Shown: positions 16,380-25,588 of the stretch, piece by piece | How positions within the stretch are numbered: position 1 is the stretch's first letter | How the letters are laid out: the number at the start of each line of letters is the position of its first letter | From: Frigoriglobus tundricola | Lineage (GTDB): Bacteria > Planctomycetota > Planctomycetia > Gemmatales > Gemmataceae | NCBI RefSeq assembly: GCF_013128195.2 | Contig: NZ_CP053452.2 | Location: forward strand, 7,502,001-7,566,000 | DNA: 64,000 bases | Direction of reading: 5' to 3' | Notes under the pieces: model-generated | What the model was told of the DNA's origin: nothing | The model's database searches: none | Seen by the model: the letters and a program-made list of their open reading frames with translations, nothing else | Program-made: the position numbers and the translations under genes

Positions 16380-17976
16380 GTAACCGTTCACAGGAGACTG
16401 GCCCTACGTTTTTCAGGGCTTTTTGCATGAGGTCCGTGAGCGGTTGCCTCAAACACCCGTCTTCCTTAATTGAACGGACGCGATGACGCCGATCCCTCAA
16501 CCGCCGGAACTCCCGAGCGACCTGCCCCCACAGGTCGTGGCGTATATCCGCATTCTTGAGGCCACGATTGCCGAGCTCACCGCCCAGGTCACCGGGCTCA
16601 CCACCCGCGTCGCGGAACTCGAGGCCCGTCTCAACCAGAACTCCACCAACTCATCGAAACCGCCCTCGTCCGACGCCCCGCACACGAAACCGGCCCCGCC
16701 CAAGCCGTCCTCGGGCAAGCGTCGCGGGGGCCAACCGGGGCACCCCAAAGCGGAACGCACCCTGCTGCCGCCGGATGAGATCCGGACCCTCAAGCCGGCC
16801 ACGTGCCGGGGCTGCGCGCACCCGCTGACCGGGGACGACTCGAACCCGGCCGTTCATCAGGTCCACGAGGTCCCGGTCGTCACGCCCCACGTGACCGAGT
16901 ACCGGTGCCACCGGCTCCGGTGCCCGCACTGCGGCACGACAACCGTGGCGGCGGTGCCGGCCGAGGCGGCGACCGGATACGGGCCCCGGGCTCAGGCGGT
17001 GGCCGCGCTGCTCACCGGCTCGTGCCGCCTGGGCAAGCGCGGCACGAGCCAATTGTTCGCCGACCTGTTCGGCCTGCCCCTGAGCCCGGCGATGGTGTGC
17101 AAGCTCCAGCACCGAACCGCGGAGGCGTTGAAGCCGGTGGCCGAAGAGGCCCTGATGTACACCTGCGGGCAACCGGCCAACGTGGACGAGACCAGCTGGA
17201 AGCAGGGCCAGAAGCGGGCCTGGCTGTGGGTGGCGGTGACCACGTTGGTTGTGGCGTTCCTGATCCGCAAGACCCGGGGCCGAAGCGCATTCGAGGACCT
17301 ACGGGATGGGTCGACGGCGGTCCACACGACCGACCGGTATCCGGTGTACACGCACCTCGACAAGCACAAGCGCCAGCTGTGCTGGGCGCACCTGCGGCGC
17401 GACTTCCAGGCGATGATCGACCGGGGCGGTTCCGGGACGGCGATCGGGGCGGCCCTACTGGCGTGTTCGGACGCCCTGTTCGAGAACTGGTATCGGGTCC
17501 GGGACGGAACCCTCACGCGGTCCACATTTCGCTCGGTCTACATCCCCGCGTTGCGTCGCCAGGTGGGCGAGTTCTTGCGGACCGGGGCCGCGTGCGGCTG
17601 CGCCAAGACGGCCGCCACGTGCGGCGAGCTGTTGCCGGTCGAGGCGTCGTTGTGGACGTTCGCGCGGGTCGTCGGCGTGGAACCGACCAACAACGCGGCC
17701 GAGCGCGAGGTGCGCCACGCCGTGTGCTGGCGCAAAACGAGCTTCGGGACCGACAGCGAACGCGGGAGCCGATTCGTGGAACGGATCCTCACGGTGATCG
17801 CCTCGTGCCGCCGCCAGAAGCGCAACGTCCTGGCGTTCCTCATCGACGCCGTCACCGCACACCGGACCGGCGCGAAGGCACCGACGCTCGTTCCCGCTCA
17901 GGCCCAACAACAGAACGTTGTGAATCCGCTCTTCGCAAACTGTTGATACACTGCCGCATCACCTATGAACGCTTAC
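16380..17976 (+). mobile_element. IS66-family element nested in the IS1634 element
   Basis: The 1597-bp element begins GTAACCGTTCACAGG and ends, on the other strand, GTAAGCGTTCATAGG: the GTAA ends of IS66. It is flanked by GTTTTGGG (16372-16379) and CTTTTGGG (17977-17984), an 8-bp duplication with one mismatch. It has only the transposase gene (TnpC-type), without tnpA/tnpB, as in the ISBst12-like subgroup. Confidence 0.92.
16483..17946 (+). CDS. IS66-family transposase
   Basis: This 487-residue DDE transposase carries the whole IS66 layout. An N-terminal coiled coil (IRILEATIAELTAQVTGLTT, continuing to ELEARL) is followed by the NSSKPPSSDAP segment and a basic GGQPGH linker. Then come a zinc finger (CRGCAHPL paired with CPHCG) and the catalytic core, with Asp in NVDETSWKQ, Asp in HTTDRYPVY and Glu in NNAAEREVRHAV. 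The C-terminal FLIDAVTAHRTG is also family-typical. It appears full length, and the element around it has intact ends, so it may still be active. Confidence 0.96.
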   Translation: MTPIPQPPELPSDLPPQVVAYIRILEATIAELTAQVTGLTTRVAELEARLNQNSTNSSKPPSSDAPHTKPAPPKPSSGKRRGGQPGHPKAERTLLPPDEIRTLKPATCRGCAHPLTGDDSNPAVHQVHEVPVVTPHVTEYRCHRLRCPHCGTTTVAAVPAEAATGYGPRAQAVAALLTGSCRLGKRGTSQLFADLFGLPLSPAMVCKLQHRTAEALKPVAEEALMYTCGQPANVDETSWKQGQKRAWLWVAVTTLVVAFLIRKTRGRSAFEDLRDGSTAVHTTDRYPVYTHLDKHKRQLCWAHLRRDFQAMIDRGGSGTAIGAALLACSDALFENWYRVRDGTLTRSTFRSVYIPALRRQVGEFLRTGAACGCAKTAATCGELLPVEASLWTFARVVGVEPTNNAAEREVRHAVCWRKTSFGTDSERGSRFVERILTVIASCRRQKRNVLAFLIDAVTAHRTGAKAPTLVPAQAQQQNVVNPLFANC

Positions 17977-19693
17977 CTTTTGGGAATCCTCGCGTGAGCT
18001 TTCCATACAGGTCTGTTGGTAGCTCCCAGAGTTTCAGGAGTCGCTTTTGCACCTTGGTCAACGGCGATAACAGCGTGTGCGTCTGGCCGTTGACCTCGAT
18101 GACACTCAGGCTGATCGTCTTCAGCACACCCAGCAACAACTCCGCACTCGGACGCGCCGTCTTGCGGCCCGCTTGACCCGCATACACACCTTCCAACTTC
18201 GACCCATCCTTCCTCAAACCCTCACGCACCTGCCACTCCAACAACGTCAACACGCGCAACGCCACACTCAACAAATACACCAAACCCTCGATCCGAACTT
18301 CGTCCTGCAAATACAACGGCGTCAGACCCAGAGGCCGTCCCTTCAGACGCGACCAGTCGTTCTCAATCCGATACTGGCCCCGGTACGCCCATACCACCTG
18401 CGTCAGGCTCATCCCCACCCCATTGGTGCCGTACACCTGCCAGCCCATCTCGCGTTTCTTCTCCTCGATCGCCTTGTCGTCGCGGCGCACCTCGATCTCG
18501 AACGACACGTCCGTCTTCTCGGTTGGTGGGCGACCGCCATACCCTCGCTTCTTCTGCCTCGTCATTACCGCTTGGGCCGTGCAACTGAGCAAGTCCTCCA
18601 CTCGTTCACGCTTCATGATGACTTCCGCTGCCGCCATCAGTTCCGTGTGAAATAACTGCTTCTTGCCCCGCTTGCGTGTGGGCAACTCACGCAAACACCT
18701 CTCGGCTGTCGAGAGACGACGCTCCAATGCCTCCTGTTGGGCCACCGCGTAGGCTTTCGAACGGACCAGCCAGCGGCGTTCCGTCCAACGCACCTCCTTG
18801 GACTCGACCTCGGCGGTCAACTCCACATCCACGTAGAACCCCTCGGCCACCCGTTCGTCAGGCTGGCCTGGGGGACCAGGGCGTGACACCTTCTGCAACA
18901 CCTGAGTGCCCAACCATACCGGGAGCAACAACTCGTGCCGCTGGGCCAAACTGAGTTGAGCTTGCGACAGCGGGCACAGGTAGAAATCGCCGCCAGCAGC
19001 CACGAAGGCTCGGGTGGCCAGGGCTGCCATCTTGCAGTCACCCACGTAGGTGCGACCACCCACTCCGAGGGACTGTCGCACGGCCACGATGGCGGGCACA
19101 TACAACGGATCGTCCGTCGCGTTGCCCGGCACGACGGCTGTGGCCAGGGGCATGCCCAGTGGGTCGAGAACCGCAGCGGCGATCTTGAACTGGGGTCGAT
19201 TGGGATCGTCCTTGCTGTGACCGAACTGCAAGAGCCCCTGCTCGGAGAGGACGTCGGCGTAGGAGTTGGCGGTGGTGGTGTCGATGCGGACAAGGTCGGT
19301 GGGCAGTTCGTAGACCCGAACGGTCTGCTGATTGAGGTCGCGTTCGACGGCGTGGAAGGAGTCACCATCACCGAGTCGTGTCAGCCAGTCGGCCAAGCGG
19401 TCGTCGTGAAGGTCGGTGGGCACGACGGGTTTAGCGAGGAGAGCGGCCAGTGTGGTTTGGTGCTGATCGACCCAGGATTGGACGTGGTTGAGGCAATGGT
19501 CACCTTGAGAGACGATGAAGAGTAACCAGACGGCCAGAACCTCTCCGGGAGAGAGCGGACCTTTCCAGTGGAGCGGTGCTGGGTAATGGCAGTCGAGTGT
19601 GGCGGGGAGGTTCAGACGTTGGAGGGTCGCCCAGAGGACGGGCAGGTCGCCCACGACCTCCACTCGTAGCAACCGGGGTTTGATGTGAGTCAT
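17963..19693 (-). CDS. IS1634-family transposase, C-terminus replaced by IS66 insertion
   Basis: This 576-residue DDE transposase has Asp in RIDTTTANSY, Asp in YVGDCKMAAL and Glu in YRGQYRIENDWSRLKGRPL, the IS1634 core. The last authentic residues are KLTRGFPK; then the frame enters the IS66 end and stops after GKRS. Rejoining across the IS66 gives GFPKPPPKTSEP with a TAA in the original inverted repeat, so about eight residues were exchanged for four. All catalytic residues survive, but the element has lost continuity with its left end, so mobilisation would have to carry the IS66 too. Confidence 0.94.
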   Translation of the reverse strand: MTHIKPRLLRVEVVGDLPVLWATLQRLNLPATLDCHYPAPLHWKGPLSPGEVLAVWLLFIVSQGDHCLNHVQSWVDQHQTTLAALLAKPVVPTDLHDDRLADWLTRLGDGDSFHAVERDLNQQTVRVYELPTDLVRIDTTTANSYADVLSEQGLLQFGHSKDDPNRPQFKIAAAVLDPLGMPLATAVVPGNATDDPLYVPAIVAVRQSLGVGGRTYVGDCKMAALATRAFVAAGGDFYLCPLSQAQLSLAQRHELLLPVWLGTQVLQKVSRPGPPGQPDERVAEGFYVDVELTAEVESKEVRWTERRWLVRSKAYAVAQQEALERRLSTAERCLRELPTRKRGKKQLFHTELMAAAEVIMKRERVEDLLSCTAQAVMTRQKKRGYGGRPPTEKTDVSFEIEVRRDDKAIEEKKREMGWQVYGTNGVGMSLTQVVWAYRGQYRIENDWSRLKGRPLGLTPLYLQDEVRIEGLVYLLSVALRVLTLLEWQVREGLRKDGSKLEGVYAGQAGRKTARPSAELLLGVLKTISLSVIEVNGQTHTLLSPLTKVQKRLLKLWELPTDLYGKLTRGFPKGKRS

Positions 19694-19755
19694 CCCGACA
19701 AACTACCCACAAACACCATTCCCGATAACCACCCCAAACACGAGCGAACCGCCTG

Positions 19756-20530
19756 TACTGAGGTCGAGTTCATCGATTTGTGCGAGCTGTTTCACCTTCG
19801 CCAGACCGGTCAGGTTCAGGTGCCCCTTCGTGAATTCCAGTTTCCGGAGGAACGGGGCCGCGGCAAACAGGCGGGCCGCGCTCTCCGGCAGCAGTCCCGA
19901 CCGATCGATGACGACTTCGTCGATGACACCGTGGGCGGCGGACAACCACAGCCACGGCGCGAAGGTGCCGAAGATGTCGGGGCGCGGACCCAGTCGGCCG
20001 AGCGGCGCGTACCAGTCCTCGCCGTGTGCCGCCAGCAGCGCCTCCCGTCGGTTGATCTTCTCGACTCGCTCCGGGTGGTCCGGTGGCAGGCGTTCGATCT
20101 CAACGCACAGGCGAATGAAGTCGCCCTGGGGGTTGCCGTTCTCGGTCAAGTAGTCGGCGTACACGAGGTAGCCGGTGTCATCCGCGCGGTTCTGGAGGAT
20201 CGCGTTGATGAGCGCCGTTTCTTCTGCGGCCCTGCGCACGGACTTTTCCTTTTTCACCGCTCGTGCGAAGTCTCCGAGCCCGTGGGCGGCGTCGTGGAAC
20301 AAGTTGGCGCTGCGAATCTCGTCTTCCGTCTCGGGGTGCCAGATCATCACCCGCGCCTGGTCGGCGGCGTCGCGTTGTGTCCAGAGGAGGAAGAAGCCCG
20401 CACCCGTGTCCGCCTTGTTCGGCTTGGAGATCATGCGGTCCAGCCGGGCGTCGAGTTCGGCCCGTTCCGCGTCGGTCATGGGCGGACCGGGCGGGGATTC
20501 GGCTTCCTTCGCAGCGCGCTTGCGGGCCAT
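19756..20530 (-). pseudogene. TIGR02996/LRR protein, N-terminal half, cut off by IS insertion
   Basis: The N-terminus (MARKRAAKEAESPPGPP, then a polar helical region) leads to ALINAILQNRADDTGYLVYA followed by DYLTENGNPQGDFIRL, the repeat-companion domain TIGR02996 common in Gemmata proteins. The first LRR (FLRKLEFTKGHLNLTGLAKV) runs up to IDELDLS, where the IS1634 element begins. As it stands, translation would continue into the element and stop at 19703 after about 15 foreign residues. The missing remainder is at 15380-16344. Confidence 0.9.
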
Positions 20531-20586
20531 GACGCGTCTCCGCGGTCGGGGAGTGGGAGAATACTATCGCCGGGTGGTTGCGCGAT

Positions 20587-21423
20587 TCAAGTTTGGGGGC
20601 GGACGTGCGCCACGGCTTCCGGGGCGATCACGCGCATGAACCCGTCGGCGGTTTCCACCTCCAAGCCGTCGAAGGCCATGTCGCGGAGGCGGCCGGTGGT
20701 GACGTCGCCGCCGGGGTGTTCGATCACCACCTGATGCCCGAGCAGGCCGACGCGCCACTTCCAGTCGGCTTCCACCGCGACCCGCTCGCCCGCGAGCAGG
20801 CGGCCGTACTCGAAATCGAGTTTGCGGACCACGACGCCCGCGGCCGTGTGGGCGTCGATGAGGCCGCCGGACGCGATACCGAGCGAAGTGGCGTCCGGGA
20901 GCTGGGCGGCGGCGAACTCATCAAGGGTTTGCGTGAGGTTAAGGCCCATGCCGGCGACAGTGGTGACGCTTCCGGCCCGGCCGCTCTGTTCGATCAGGAT
21001 ACCGCACACTTTCTTACCGCGGATCAGCAGGTCGTTCGGCCACTTAATGCGGGCCTGCACGCCCGTGAGCGCCAGGATCGCCTCCGCGACCGAAACGGCC
21101 GCCCACGCGGTCAGGACCACGGGCCGCAGGAGATCCGCCGGCGGGCGCAGCACCACCGACATGAGGAGCGAGCTACCCGGCCGGCTCTGCCACACCCGGC
21201 CGTACTGCCCCCGGCCTGCGGTCTGCTGGTCGGCGATCAGGACGAGCCCGTCCGCGTCCGGGTCGGTGTCCGCGAGCGCCGCGCCGAGCGTGTTGGTGCT
21301 ATCGACGTGGTCGTATACCTGCACGCGGCGGCCGATCCGCTCGGTGTCGAACTGCCACGTCTCGCGCGGGGTGAACATGCTGCGCTTCGAAGGGTGGGAC
21401 AGGGCGTTGCGCCGACCCACCAT
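20587..21423 (-). CDS. birA: Biotin--protein ligase BirA, class I
   Basis: BirA activates biotin with ATP and attaches it to the carrier lysine of carboxylases. Seen: DHVDSTNT, the biotinyl-AMP loop GRGQYGRVW (GRGRxGRxW in the family), IKWPNDLL, and KVCGILIEQSG. No DNA-binding winged helix precedes the catalytic domain, so it is a class I enzyme that cannot act as the bio repressor. The first ATG (21423) and a second at 21378 are both possible; neither has a ribosome site. It follows nadC with a gap of about 48 bases or more, probably in one transcript. Confidence 0.94.
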   Translation of the reverse strand: MVGRRNALSHPSKRSMFTPRETWQFDTERIGRRVQVYDHVDSTNTLGAALADTDPDADGLVLIADQQTAGRGQYGRVWQSRPGSSLLMSVVLRPPADLLRPVVLTAWAAVSVAEAILALTGVQARIKWPNDLLIRGKKVCGILIEQSGRAGSVTTVAGMGLNLTQTLDEFAAAQLPDATSLGIASGGLIDAHTAAGVVVRKLDFEYGRLLAGERVAVEADWKWRVGLLGHQVVIEHPGGDVTTGRLRDMAFDGLEVETADGFMRVIAPEAVAHVRPQT

Positions 21424-21471
21424 GTTTTGCGGAAGAATAGACGGTCGGACGGCGCCGAGCCTCGTCCCGCC

Positions 21472-22347
21472 CTACGAACGATAATCCAAGCCGATGTCGA
21501 GCGCCGGCGCGGAGTGCGTTAGCGCGCCGACGCTGATGCGGTCCACGCCCGTTGCGGCGATGGCGCCGACCGTGGCGAGGTTCACACCGCCGGAGGCTTC
21601 TAGCAGGACACCCGGCGCCACCGCGTTCCGCCGCCCGACGGCGGCGCGGAGCTGCTCCAAGCTCATGTTGTCGAGCAACACGATGTCCGCTCGCACGGCG
21701 AGCGCGTGTTCCAGTTGTTCGAGCGTATCGACTTCCACTTCCACCGGCAGGCCGGCGTTGCCCGGAAACGCGCGGGCCGCTTCGACCGCGCGCCGCACGT
21801 CCCCCCCGAGCCCCGCGAGGTGGTTGTCCTTGATCAGAATGCCGTCGAAAAGGCCGACCCGGTGGTTCGTGCCCCCGCCGGCGCGGACGGCGTATTTCTC
21901 CAGCAGCCGCCACCCGGGCGTGGTCTTCCGCGTGTCCAGTATCTTCGCAGCAGTACCGCTCGCGGCTTCGACGAATTGCTTCGTCAGACTGGCGACGCCG
22001 CTGAGGCGCTGAAGGAAGTTGAGCGCCGTGCGCTCGGCCCCGAGGATCGCACGCAGGGGGCCGGACACGGTTGCGAGGACGGTACCGCGCTGCGTTCCGG
22101 TGCCGTCGGGCACGACCGAAGCGAAAGCGAGTTCGGGGCTAACGGTGCGGCAAACGAGTTCCGCGACCGGCAGCCCCGCGACGATGCCCCCGGACCGCGC
22201 TACGAAGGCGGCCGTGGCACGGGTCGTTTCGGGAATGGTGGCAAGGCTCGTGCGATCACCGGCCGCGCCGAGGTCTTCGGCCAGGGCGAGTCGGACGAGC
22301 GCATCGGCCGCGGTCGTTTCAGCGGGCGTGAGCGGTGCGGGTGTCAT
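21472..22347 (-). CDS. nadC: Quinolinate phosphoribosyltransferase NadC
   Basis: NadC makes nicotinate mononucleotide from quinolinate and PRPP in de novo NAD synthesis. Motifs: ALAEDLGAAGDRTS at the N-terminus, ERTALNFLQRLSGVAS, KILDTRKTTPGWRLLEKYAV, GGGTNHRVGLFDGILIKDNH, and the C-terminal LLEASGGVN with VDRISVGALTHS. The start at 22347 (MTPAPLT) gives the normal length of about 291 residues; an ORF extension of 19 residues upstream is not conserved-looking. It lies upstream of birA and downstream of the terminator of the S41 protease gene. Confidence 0.95.
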   Translation of the reverse strand: MTPAPLTPAETTAADALVRLALAEDLGAAGDRTSLATIPETTRATAAFVARSGGIVAGLPVAELVCRTVSPELAFASVVPDGTGTQRGTVLATVSGPLRAILGAERTALNFLQRLSGVASLTKQFVEAASGTAAKILDTRKTTPGWRLLEKYAVRAGGGTNHRVGLFDGILIKDNHLAGLGGDVRRAVEAARAFPGNAGLPVEVEVDTLEQLEHALAVRADIVLLDNMSLEQLRAAVGRRNAVAPGVLLEASGGVNLATVGAIAATGVDRISVGALTHSAPALDIGLDYRS

Positions 22348-22394
22348 GCGGTTACGGTAACCGGTTCGCGAAGTGGCGGCGAGGGCCGGCGCCG

Positions 22395-22433
22395 AAAAGC
22401 ACACACGCCGGCGCTTCCACCGGCGTGTGTGTG
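22395..22433 (-). terminator. Terminator of the S41 protease gene
   Basis: The minus-strand hairpin has 11-bp arms (ACACACGCCGG with CCGGCGTGTGT) and is followed by TTTT. It lies 26 bases after the protease stop and just upstream of nadC, insulating the two genes. Confidence 0.75.
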
Positions 22434-22458
22434 CGGGCGATCATCGATCACTGAACGC

Positions 22459-24162
22459 TCAGGGTGCGACCGGTTCCGGCTCGACGGATATCGGCCGCAC
22501 CATCATGCTGCCGGGGAGCAGTTCGATCGCCTTTTCGACCGCCACGTTCAGTTGCTCGCCGTAGTCGGCTTCGAGGTAGTGCGGGCTGATCCCGACGCCG
22601 TTGATCGGTCCGCCACGCGGCGCGATCAGCTTCGCGATCGTCAGCCGGACGGTGCCCGATTTCTGCGGCCGCTTGCTCGTCGGGTCGTCGTCGAGTGTGA
22701 CGAGCCGTAACGGGTACTGCACCGTTCCCTTTCCGAAACTCGGCATCCCAACCAGCGTGGCCCGGTTGTTGTCCTTGAGAGCGGCCGCGAGGACCTCGGC
22801 GGCCGACGCCGTCTCGGCGTCGATCAGGAGAACGATCGGGATGTCGTGGGCGGACATGCCGCTGGACGACGAGAACACCTGATTGTCCACTTCGGGCGCC
22901 TGGCCCTGGGTCGTGACGATCAGCCCGGCGGGCAGGAGCCGGCGGGCGGTCTCGACGCCCGCGAGGAACGACCCGCCGTGATTGCCACGGAGGTCGAGGA
23001 CGATGGCCCGCGCCCCGTTGATCTTGAGGGCGTTGAGGGCGTCGTCGAGTTCGCGGGGGGTCGTCGTCGCGAAGCTGCCGATCCGGGCGTAGCCGATCTT
23101 GTCCACACCGGCGGGGTTGACGACTTTGATGCCGAACACGGTCGGGATGGTCAACGGGAGCCGCACGACCACACCGGGGCCGTCGCCTTGCGGCGCGAGT
23201 TCGAGTTGCTGAAAGCCGTCGAGCGGGTTGCGGAGCGCCTCCGCCGCACCGGCCGAGCCAGTGTCCGTTGTGCGGCCGTTCACTTTCGCGATCCGGTCGC
23301 CGCGGCGGAGCGGCGTGTGGAGCGCCGCCCAGGAACCGGGCGCGACGCCCTGAATCACCAACCCGCTCCGTGTGGCGCCGAGATACAACCCGGCGGCGGA
23401 CAGGTCGGGGATGTTGGACGCGTCGGCACCCTGAAGCTGCGGCGTCAGGAAGACTGTGTATTCGTCCAGCCCGCTGCACGCCCCGCACGCGCACTCGATA
23501 GCGATCACGGCGGGCACGCGAACGGTGAACGCGTCCTGCATCGCGGCGACGAGCTGCCGGAGGGCGGTTCGGGCGTCCTTATGATCTGCGATTGTGCGTT
23601 TCGCCCAGTCCCGGCGGAGAGAGAGGCGGAGCTGTTCGAGTTTGTCGGACCGCGGGTTATCGAGAAACGTTTGCCGGAAGGCCGGGTTACCCAGCGCGCG
23701 ATCGAGTTCTTCGATCGCGTAGGCCCAGAGATTTTGCGCCACGGCCCGGTCGCGTTCCACGTAGACGCTCGGCACCTTCTGCACCACCTCGGCGAACAGG
23801 TCGAGGCTGCCGCCCAACTGCATTCCGGTGACGAACTGCTGGAAGCCGGGGTCACGGTGCCGCCGCACCTGCTGTACGCGACGCAGGGTGGCGTTGAGTT
23901 TCTCGCGCAGTTCCGGCGACCCGCGGTCCGAGACGAACAGGTGGCAGTACGCGTTGAAGGCGGTTTCCCAGTCCCCAGCCTTCTCGGCCTTCTCGGCGAT
24001 TTCGCGGAGTTCGGCAGGACTGGCCTTGGCGGGGCGAAGCGGGTTCGGCGGCGCCGGCTTGCTGGTCGGGAACGGGTCGGCCGCGAGCGTGGGCACACCG
24101 ACCGCACCCAGAACGAGTGCGACAGCGGCTCCCAACCGGCGGATTGTGGCCCACTCGGTCAT
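22459..24162 (-). CDS. S41 C-terminal-processing-type protease, exported
   Basis: The start at 24162 has AGGGAG nine bases upstream and opens a signal peptide (RRLGAAVALVLGAVGVPTLA). After a helical N-terminal region comes a PDZ domain (GLVIQGVAPGSWAALHTPLR then GDRIAKVNGR) and the S41 core (ARAIVLDLRGNHGGSF). The serine/lysine dyad is present: Ser in ETASAAEVLAAALKD and Lys in SFGKGTVQ, with the spacing known for E. coli Tsp (11 to Asp, 14 more to Lys). It probably cleaves periplasmic proteins near their C-termini. A hairpin terminator follows. Confidence 0.9.
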   Translation of the reverse strand: MTEWATIRRLGAAVALVLGAVGVPTLAADPFPTSKPAPPNPLRPAKASPAELREIAEKAEKAGDWETAFNAYCHLFVSDRGSPELREKLNATLRRVQQVRRHRDPGFQQFVTGMQLGGSLDLFAEVVQKVPSVYVERDRAVAQNLWAYAIEELDRALGNPAFRQTFLDNPRSDKLEQLRLSLRRDWAKRTIADHKDARTALRQLVAAMQDAFTVRVPAVIAIECACGACSGLDEYTVFLTPQLQGADASNIPDLSAAGLYLGATRSGLVIQGVAPGSWAALHTPLRRGDRIAKVNGRTTDTGSAGAAEALRNPLDGFQQLELAPQGDGPGVVVRLPLTIPTVFGIKVVNPAGVDKIGYARIGSFATTTPRELDDALNALKINGARAIVLDLRGNHGGSFLAGVETARRLLPAGLIVTTQGQAPEVDNQVFSSSSGMSAHDIPIVLLIDAETASAAEVLAAALKDNNRATLVGMPSFGKGTVQYPLRLVTLDDDPTSKRPQKSGTVRLTIAKLIAPRGGPINGVGISPHYLEADYGEQLNVAVEKAIELLPGSMMVRPISVEPEPVAP

Positions 24163-24388
24163 CTCGGATGTCTCCCTGGCCATCAACGGCCGCTGTGACA
24201 GGACATTCGAGGAGAGGAGCGAATATCCGGCTTCACAAGATATTAACCAACCGACCCGGGCGTCGTCAAAGAAAAGTTTCCCAATGCGTTACAGTCGCGT
24301 GACGCGCCGGATTCCGGTTGTGCGGGCGGCGCGTCGGGTGTACCAAAACACCGTTGACCCAATACGAAGCGTTGCGAGGGCGGTTCCC

Positions 24389-25522
24389 ATGTTCGACCCG
24401 GTTCGCCGGGACGTCGTTTCCCAGGCCCACACCGTCGTCATCAAGGTCGGTACGAACGTCCTCGCCGACCCCACAGGTCATTTGGACCGGTACCGCATCC
24501 AGTCCCTTGCCGACCAGCTCCACCGCATCCGCGAGAGCGGGCGGAAAGTGGTACTGGTCACGTCCGGGGCGATCGGGGCCGGTGTCGGCAAACTCGGCCT
24601 CGGAAAGCGGCCCAGCGACCTCGCCCACCTTCAGGCGTGTGCCGCGGTCGGGCAGTCGGCCCTCATGCAGCTCTATCAGGAAAGCCTCGCCAGGTACGGC
24701 ATTCACACCGCCCAGATCCTGCTCACCGCGAGCGATTTCGACAACCGCGCCCGCTACCTGAACGCCCGAAACACCATTGGCACATTGTTCGAATACGGTG
24801 CCCTGCCGATCATCAACGAGAACGACACGGTTTCCGTGGCGGAAATCAAGTTCGGCGACAACGACCACCTCGCCGCGATGGTCACCAATCTCCTGCGTGC
24901 GCCACTGCTCGTTCTCCTCACTAATGTCAACGGACTCTATTCCGACGATCCACGCAGCAATCCGGATGCGGAACTTCTTGCCACCGTTCCCAATATCGAT
25001 CAATCCGTGACCGGTCTTGCCGCCGCAACCAAAAGCGCCCTCGGCACGGGTGGGATGGAGAGCAAACTGAAGGCGGCCCGGCTGGTCACGGTCTCCGGCG
25101 AAGCCGTCATCATGGCGAATGGCTCGCTGGACGGGATTCTCGATCGCGTTTTCGCAGCCGAACCGGTTGGAACGCTGTTTCTCCCGCACGGGGTTGATGT
25201 TCCGTCGCGGAAAAGGTGGTTCGGCTTCACCGCAAGACCGAAGGGGGTCTTACGCCTCGATGCCGGTGCGCGTCAGGCCGTTCTGGATGGGAAAAGTCTT
25301 CTCCCGATTGGGGTTACGGCGATTGAGGGTGAGTTCGGCAAGGGCGAGGTCGTGGCGATCCTCGATCCGGAGGGCGGCGAGGTCGCACGCGGGTTGACGA
25401 ACTACGCCTCCACGACCGCTCTCCGCATCCGCGGGTTGAATTCGGAGCGAATCGCGGCGCTACTGGGGAGCGTGCCGTACCCAGAACTCGTGCATCGCGA
25501 CAATCTGATTGTAACGGGTTAG
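24389..25522 (+). CDS. proB: Glutamate 5-kinase ProB
   Basis: ProB phosphorylates glutamate at the gamma carboxyl, the first step of proline synthesis. The 377-residue product has the amino-acid kinase core (VVIKVGTNVLADPTG, VTSGAIGAGVGKLGLG, PIINENDTVSVAEIKFGDND, LLTNVNGLYSDDPRSNP, GTGGMESKLKAARL) and a C-terminal PUA domain from about residue 280. The start at 24389 has GAGGG nine bases upstream; the ORF is open for another 187 codons, but that stretch is antisense to the protease gene. No proA is adjacent. The PUA domain is usually linked to feedback inhibition by proline. Confidence 0.96.
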   Translation: MFDPVRRDVVSQAHTVVIKVGTNVLADPTGHLDRYRIQSLADQLHRIRESGRKVVLVTSGAIGAGVGKLGLGKRPSDLAHLQACAAVGQSALMQLYQESLARYGIHTAQILLTASDFDNRARYLNARNTIGTLFEYGALPIINENDTVSVAEIKFGDNDHLAAMVTNLLRAPLLVLLTNVNGLYSDDPRSNPDAELLATVPNIDQSVTGLAAATKSALGTGGMESKLKAARLVTVSGEAVIMANGSLDGILDRVFAAEPVGTLFLPHGVDVPSRKRWFGFTARPKGVLRLDAGARQAVLDGKSLLPIGVTAIEGEFGKGEVVAILDPEGGEVARGLTNYASTTALRIRGLNSERIAALLGSVPYPELVHRDNLIVTG

Positions 25523-25588
25523 GATGACGGCGTGTCCTCGTCTTGTTTGTGACGATGGCCGAGTGATTTCCCGCGCCCGAATGTGACG

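Larger units (their letters stand above)
16345..19755 (-). mobile_element. IS1634-family element, itself interrupted by IS66
   Basis: The ends are inverted repeats: plus-strand left end CTTACGGTTCGCTCGT and minus-strand right end CAGGCGGTTCGCTCGT, with similarity continuing inward. They are bordered by a direct repeat TACTGA at 16339-16344 and 19756-19761, a 6-bp target duplication, as expected for the IS1634/IS4 group. Subtracting the nested IS66 and its duplication leaves about 1806 bp, normal for IS1634. The transposase reads leftward. Confidence 0.9.

Noticed and set aside
23828-24388. 187-codon N-terminal extension of ProB
   Set aside because: It is antisense to the S41 protease gene. 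The kinase fold begins at the ATG at 24389, which has a ribosome site.
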